A model generated the notes under the pieces. That model was not told where the DNA came from. It saw only the letters and a program-made list of their open reading frames with translations, and did no database searches. Shown here one piece after another: positions 60,838 through 64,000 of a DNA stretch of 64,000 nt. The stretch is from Tunturibacter empetritectus (GTDB taxonomy: Bacteria; Acidobacteriota; Terriglobia; Terriglobales; Acidobacteriaceae), in NCBI RefSeq assembly GCF_040358985.1, contig NZ_CP132932.1, positions 2,108,001 through 2,172,000 of the forward strand, written 5' to 3'. The translations under genes were made by a program, and so were the position numbers. Position 1 is the stretch's first letter, and every line of letters begins with the position of its first letter.

Positions 60838-61518
60838 ATGCTGATTACGATTCCCGATGTGTTGAGCGCAACTGAAGTAATGCAGGCAAGAGCGGCGCTC
60901 GACGCAGCCGACTGGGTCGACGGCAAGGTCACAGCCGGCTACCAGGCTCAGGGCGTAAAAGAAAACCTCCAACTCCCCGAGGGCCATCCCACATCCATCA
61001 AGTTAGGCGAGAGGGTTCTCACAGCCCTGGCCCGGTCGCCGCTCTTCATGTCGGCAGCCCTTCCCCTGCGTGTCTTTCCCCCGATGTTCAATCGCTACAC
61101 CGGCGGTGGCCACTTCGGCACCCACGTCGACACCGCCATTCGCGCCAACGCCTCCACCGGACAGCGCATCAGAACAGACATCTCCGCAACGCTCTTTCTC
61201 TCCAGCCCCGAGGAGTACGACGGCGGCGACCTCTCCGTCGAGGACACCTACGGCGTTCACTCCGTCAAACTTCCCGCCGGCCACATGGTCCTCTATCCCG
61301 CGACCAGCCTGCACCGTGTCACCCCCGTCACCCGGGGGGCGCGCGTCGCCTCCTTCTTCTGGATACAGAGCATGATTCGCAGCGACGCCGACAGAACTCT
61401 CCTCTACGACCTCGACACCGCCATCCAGCGCCTGGCAGTCGAGACTCCCGGTAACTCAGCGGCCGTGCCCTTGACCGGGGTCTATCACAACCTATTGCGC
61501 CGCTGGGCCGAGATGTAG
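60838..61518 (+). CDS. piuC: PKHD-type Fe(II)/2-oxoglutarate hydroxylase
   Basis: 226 aa from ATG 60838, with GAAGGAG upstream. Jelly-roll dioxygenase: iron ligands His and Asp in [12 protein letters not shown] and His in [12 protein letters not shown]; the later Arg of [10 protein letters not shown] binds 2-oxoglutarate. N terminus [20 protein letters not shown] and ending [11 protein letters not shown] are typical of PiuC/YbiX. It is usually co-expressed with siderophore receptors and is iron-regulated, which fits the gene before it. Its substrate is unknown. Confidence 0.95.
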   Translation: MLITIPDVLSATEVMQARAALDAADWVDGKVTAGYQAQGVKENLQLPEGHPTSIKLGERVLTALARSPLFMSAALPLRVFPPMFNRYTGGGHFGTHVDTAIRANASTGQRIRTDISATLFLSSPEEYDGGDLSVEDTYGVHSVKLPAGHMVLYPATSLHRVTPVTRGARVASFFWIQSMIRSDADRTLLYDLDTAIQRLAVETPGNSAAVPLTGVYHNLLRRWAEM

Positions 61519-62127
61519 ATATCCCACCCGATGAGATCCAACAGTCTTATTCAATACGTCTTATAGAGACGCGAGCGATTCTGGCAGGAGACGCAGGCCA
61601 AGCGTCGGCACAGGCGATGCGTCGGCACAGGCCCAAAGCCGATCTCAAGAATCTGATAGGCCGCGCAGGTAATTTAAAATTCTTCGGAACTATGTTCGAA
61701 CTCTTGCGTACCTGTATATCAGGCGAAGGTCGAACAGATGATTGCGTCATAAAACGACTCTCGCAGGCGTCAGGGAATACTGTTTTTGGGATTGTGGACT
61801 AGCATTTCTATATTTTTTAGCGTTTTCCGCCGGGTTGTCTTCAAAAGGCAAAAAACAGCTCTCAAATTGGACAGATTCGGGGGAACGTTAGTCGATCTGT
61901 CAAAATAAATTTCCTTGCCGAAACTTTCATGAAACTCATTACGTCTATGGCCGAGCAATTATTTGAGACCTTGGTGAATTAGCTGATGCGGCTCATTGAT
62001 TTTGTTTTTTGTAGCCGACTTGGCCTGAGTCTTGACGGGTGTTCCTCGTAAATGAGAGCCGGTCAATACTTGGTGAAAATCGATTCCAGCTTCGATGCGT
62101 TGGCCCCCAACGTGCTAATCCGTTTTC
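61519..62127. other. Gene-free, A/T-richer leader of an Oar-like transporter gene
   Basis: About 600 bp with many stop codons in all frames and no convincing gene. GCGTCGGCACAGGC occurs twice, at 61602 and 61619. The T-rich stretch 61795-61830 could end the piuC transcript. The promoter of the next gene should lie in the right half. Confidence 0.55.
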
Positions 62128-64000
62128 ATGCGATCAACCAGGCTGTTTGGCACGCTTCTGGCGGCACTCTTTTTCTGTGCCATTGGTTCTCTCACCTCCA
62201 TTTCTCCAATTGCTTACGCTCAGGAAACAACCGGCGGCCTGCAGGGAACGGTCAAAGACGCCTCTGGCGCAGTCATCGCAGGTGCAGTCGTCTCGGTTTC
62301 AACGCCCTCTCTTGCAGGCGGCAAAACTACCCAGACCGATAGCCACGGTAACTACCGGTTTACCAACCTGCCTCCGGGCACCTACGTCGTAACGGTGATG
62401 TTTAAAGGCTTCAGCGAGCTGAAGCGCGACGGGCTGGTGATTGAAGTGGGTCACCTTCCGAACCTCGACCTGACTCTGTCGGCGGGTGGTGAAAACACCA
62501 TCGTTGAAGTAAGTTCGACGGCACCCGTGATCGATGTCACATCGACGACGACACAGACGAACATCACGTCTGACGCGATTGCGGATGTTCCGCATGGACG
62601 TTCGTTTCAGTCGGTGATTCAGTTTGCGCCATCGGCCCGCAACGAGCCTTTGCAGGGCAATACCGTATCTGGCAATGGAACTGGCGGCACGTCGCCGGGC
62701 AACGGCAGCAACGGCGGCTCGGTTGGTTATTCGGTCGCGGGTGGCGCTGACTCGGAGAACTCCTACCTGGTGGAAGGGCAGGAGACAGGCGACGTCATCG
62801 GAGGTTACTCGCACACGAATGTGCCTTTTGACTTCATCCAAGAGATGCAGGTGAAGACCTCAGGTGTAGAGTCCGAGTATCGCGGCTCGCTTGGCGGCAC
62901 GGTGAACGTGATCATGAAGAAGGGCAGCAATAACTGGCATGGGTCGGTGTTGCTGCTGTTTGAGAACAGCGCGATGGACGGCTCGCCGGTGGCTTCCTCC
63001 CGGTACGATCCAACCTCTTCCACTACTACGCTTGCCAATGGAGCGATCCTGGATGCCGGGTATCAGCAATACCAACCGAAAAAGGACAGGATTTACGATT
63101 TCTCTCCCGGCTTCACGGTTGGCGGACCGATCTGGCGAGATCGCGTCTTCTTCTTCGCGTCGTTCAATCCTGAGTTTCGCAATGTAGGGCGCAAGGTGAA
63201 CTTCTCTGGAGAGACTCTGCCGTTCAGCCAGAATACGCAGACGTATTACACGACTGCTCGAGTGGACGCGACGGTGACACAAAGACTACGGGTATTTGCT
63301 TCGTGGCTTTATCAGGGACAGCGGCAGGCGGGAGAGTCTTTACCGTTTGCTGATTCGGTCAACGGGCTCTTCAATGTAAGTTCGGCGAATGATCCAAGCG
63401 CCTACGCGCACTCGCTGGGGTACGCGGCGCCAAATATCACTACAAACTTTGGCGGTGATTACACGATCAATAAGAGCCTGGTGTCCACGACTCGCTTTGG
63501 ATATTTCTTCCAGAACTATCACGATTTTGGGTATCCAACAGGTGGAAATGTCTACTACTTTGAAGCCGCGGGTACGCCGGCGAGCGGTGCGGTGGATGTG
63601 AACGGAAACCCTTTGCCGACAGGTCTACAGCAGACGTTGGGCTTTCAGTCGCAAGCTTATTCGACTAACTTCACCCACCACAATGCGGAGAAGCATACGC
63701 AGTTCGACCAGGCGTTTGCATGGTTCAAGAGCGGTTGGGGTGGGTCACACAGTTTCAAGTTCGGCTATCAGTTGAATCGTGAGTCCAACGATATCTTCCA
63801 GGGTTTCAACGCTCCGTTCGTCCAGGTTTGGCCGGGTCAGCCGTACTCCTTCGGGGGCACCCAGGGGAGCACTGCATGCGCTGCTCTGGTCGCTGCTAAC
63901 GGTCCGCAGTATGGGGCTTATGGTTCCGACGGCAGTTTGACCGGCTGCCAAGGTCAGTACGGTTACGAGACGATTCAGGATGCGGGTACTGGTGGTAAAG
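62128..64000 (+). CDS. Oar-like TonB-dependent transporter with carboxypeptidase-regulatory domain, 3' end cut off
   Basis: 624 codons are inside the window and the frame runs off its edge. ATG 62128 opens a signal peptide (RLFGTLLAALFFCAIGSLTS..AYAQ). A CarboxypepD_reg domain (30-115: GGLQGTVKDASGAVIAGAVV, SHGNYRFTNLPPGTYVVTVM) precedes a plug-like region (120-260) with ITSDAIADVPHGRSFQSVIQ, FDFIQEMQVKTSGVESEYRG and a Gly/Asn/Ser-rich loop. The barrel has GPIWRDRVFFFASFNPEFRN. Many such large transporters occur in each Acidobacteria genome, where they probably take up oligosaccharides or peptides. Confidence 0.92.
   Translation, partial: MRSTRLFGTLLAALFFCAIGSLTSISPIAYAQETTGGLQGTVKDASGAVIAGAVVSVSTPSLAGGKTTQTDSHGNYRFTNLPPGTYVVTVMFKGFSELKRDGLVIEVGHLPNLDLTLSAGGENTIVEVSSTAPVIDVTSTTTQTNITSDAIADVPHGRSFQSVIQFAPSARNEPLQGNTVSGNGTGGTSPGNGSNGGSVGYSVAGGADSENSYLVEGQETGDVIGGYSHTNVPFDFIQEMQVKTSGVESEYRGSLGGTVNVIMKKGSNNWHGSVLLLFENSAMDGSPVASSRYDPTSSTTTLANGAILDAGYQQYQPKKDRIYDFSPGFTVGGPIWRDRVFFFASFNPEFRNVGRKVNFSGETLPFSQNTQTYYTTARVDATVTQRLRVFASWLYQGQRQAGESLPFADSVNGLFNVSSANDPSAYAHSLGYAAPNITTNFGGDYTINKSLVSTTRFGYFFQNYHDFGYPTGGNVYYFEAAGTPASGAVDVNGNPLPTGLQQTLGFQSQAYSTNFTHHNAEKHTQFDQAFAWFKSGWGGSHSFKFGYQLNRESNDIFQGFNAPFVQVWPGQPYSFGGTQGSTACAALVAANGPQYGAYGSDGSLTGCQGQYGYETIQDAGTGGK

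Noticed and set aside
61770..61958. 62-codon minus-strand frame before the Oar-like gene
   Set aside because: No ribosome site, no recognisable features, and it lies in A/T-rich leader DNA.

Overview
The window looks like chromosomal DNA of a Gram-negative, GC-rich soil bacterium of the Acidobacteriota, most likely class Terriglobia (Edaphobacter/Granulicella/Terriglobus-like). This rests on a carboxypeptidase-regulatory-domain TonB-dependent transporter of the Oar-like type, outer-membrane assembly genes (bamA, lptD), many small secreted proteins, a DUF5715-type protein, and a radical SAM protein of the tetraether/membrane-spanning-lipid synthase type. There is no rRNA or tRNA gene to confirm the placement, so the taxonomy is inference. 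I see no insertion sequence, prophage or CRISPR array.

Layout. 1-3.3 kb: 5' part of rmuC, then a TetR operon behind two palindromic operators, an acidic small protein and a DUF2278 protein. 3.5-7.4 kb: an aminotransferase and a BlaI/BlaR1-type repressor-peptidase pair. 7.5-9.9 kb: a TPR/thioredoxin-like secreted protein overlapping a stand-alone DsbD-alpha-like protein whose 5' end is a six-fold 18-bp repeat. 10-13.7 kb: lipA and an ArsR/SRPBCC/DinB/DUF899 group with a 53-aa CPxC protein. 13.9-17.7 kb: a TonB-dependent receptor and a secreted unknown. 18-22.7 kb: thioesterase-like protein, membrane protein, cytochrome c, dacB, folP, frr. 22.8-33 kb: zinc-ribbon protein, PilZ protein, S41 peptidase, acyltransferase, TMEM175-like channel, molybdopterin oxidoreductase, cysteine-dioxygenase-like protein, S9 peptidase, CPXCG protein.

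33-43 kb is an envelope-biogenesis block: bamA, an RDD membrane protein, lptD, a DsbA-like thioredoxin and a SurA/PpiC-like lipoprotein. 43-51.2 kb is mostly small secreted or stress-type proteins (Gfo/Idh oxidoreductase, DUF5715, cytochrome, NTF2-like, glycine zipper, CsbD, DUF3606). 51.3-54.2 kb is a tight four-gene operon coupling a prolipoprotein diacylglyceryl transferase-like protein, two small membrane proteins and a Tes/Mss-like radical SAM enzyme; it is the most interesting locus here and may act in making membrane-spanning lipids. Then come gyrA, a siderophore-type TonB receptor with piuC (iron uptake), and the 5' part of a large Oar-like TonB-dependent transporter.

Two families of non-coding repeats run through the intergenic spaces. 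One is a 100-220 bp element with 18-bp inverted ends and internal hairpins, present in six full or partial copies. The other is a CCACCA-rich element with a conserved 34-bp core lying about 60 bp downstream of two unrelated genes.
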